Positions 44,625-44,708 of a stretch of DNA of 44,708 bases are shown one piece after another. The notes under the pieces were generated by a model, which did not search any database, was not told where the DNA came from, and was given only the letters and a program-made list of their open reading frames with translations. Position numbers and translations under genes: made by a program. The stretch spans positions 974,072 through 1,018,779 of the forward strand of contig MNCI01004927.1 in the NCBI GenBank assembly GCA_015680685.1, read 5' to 3'. This DNA comes from Gnetum montanum (lineage: Eukaryota > Streptophyta > Gnetopsida > Gnetales > Gnetaceae). How positions within the stretch are numbered: the first letter of the stretch is position 1; every line of letters starts with the position of its first letter.

Positions 44625-44708
44625 AGCACTCCCCAGAAGATGCCACCCCCAGCCCCCCTCCCCTGCTCCCCCTCCCCGCCCCCCACCCACACAACCCCCG
44701 CGAACGGT
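44625..44708 (+). other. C-rich low-complexity tract
   Basis: Runs of CCCC with interspersed A, G and T follow the LINE ORF1 to the edge of the window. Either a Pro-rich continuation of the element or simple sequence. Confidence 0.5.

Overview
The window looks like plant nuclear DNA from a large, repeat-rich genome. A gymnosperm is my best inference: the introns are long, the LTR retrotransposons are old and eroded, and there is one GC-richer single-copy gene. I cannot name the species. About three quarters of the window is mobile DNA. The only host gene I can support is the 5' part of a plastid-type lipoxygenase (LOX) on the + strand, with three exons between 34187 and 38256. Its later exons, including the catalytic iron site, must lie beyond the right edge, or the copy is truncated.

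Layout. 1-800 is AT-rich with no gene. About 805-7081 is a minus-strand fragment ('M') of a Ty3/gypsy element: end of pol (integrase), a 1.9 kb non-coding spacer and a third ORF. 7082-31563 is a head-to-tail compound of the same family on the + strand: an LTR fragment (7082-7561), a full LTR1 with primer-binding site and gag1 (7562-10723), a 5'-truncated LTR2 with PBS, gag2, pol A, spacer A and ORF3 A (10725-21389), LTR3 (21620-22463), pol B, spacer B and ORF3 B (22464-30432), and LTR4 (30685-31563). 31564-33400 is intergenic and holds a SINE. 33440-34186 is the LOX promoter region, with a duplicated block, two G-boxes and a TATA box. 34187-38256 holds LOX exons 1-3. 38257-44708 is LOX intron 3 or 3' flank, and holds an RTE-type LINE fragment, SINEs, short tandem repeats and an L1-type LINE ORF1 at the right edge.

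Retroelement biology. The family has a tRNA-Asp-type PBS and a DLGSG protease. Its integrase ends in a GPY-like region without a chromodomain, which points to the Athila/Tat side of Ty3/gypsy. All copies are dead. Each of the three integrases has lost a different part of its DDE triad, RT B has lost a catalytic Asp, gag2 lacks its core, and glutamine and arginine codons have repeatedly become stops, as expected of cytosine deamination. The most interesting structure is the third ORF. It is about 2.85 kb (about 940-955 codons), lies 3' of integrase in the same sense, and is kept at constant length and position in three copies. It has a globular N-terminal part and a long coiled-coil-like part. 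The spacer before it carries a short-motif array followed by a TATA-like sequence. This array resembles the arrays in front of the LTR TATA boxes, which suggests that ORF3 had its own promoter copied from, or co-evolving with, the U3 region.

The LOX exons are intact and join in frame, but only if intron 1 uses a GC donor (GC-AG intron). The introns have collected tRNA-derived SINEs, a minisatellite and LINE debris.
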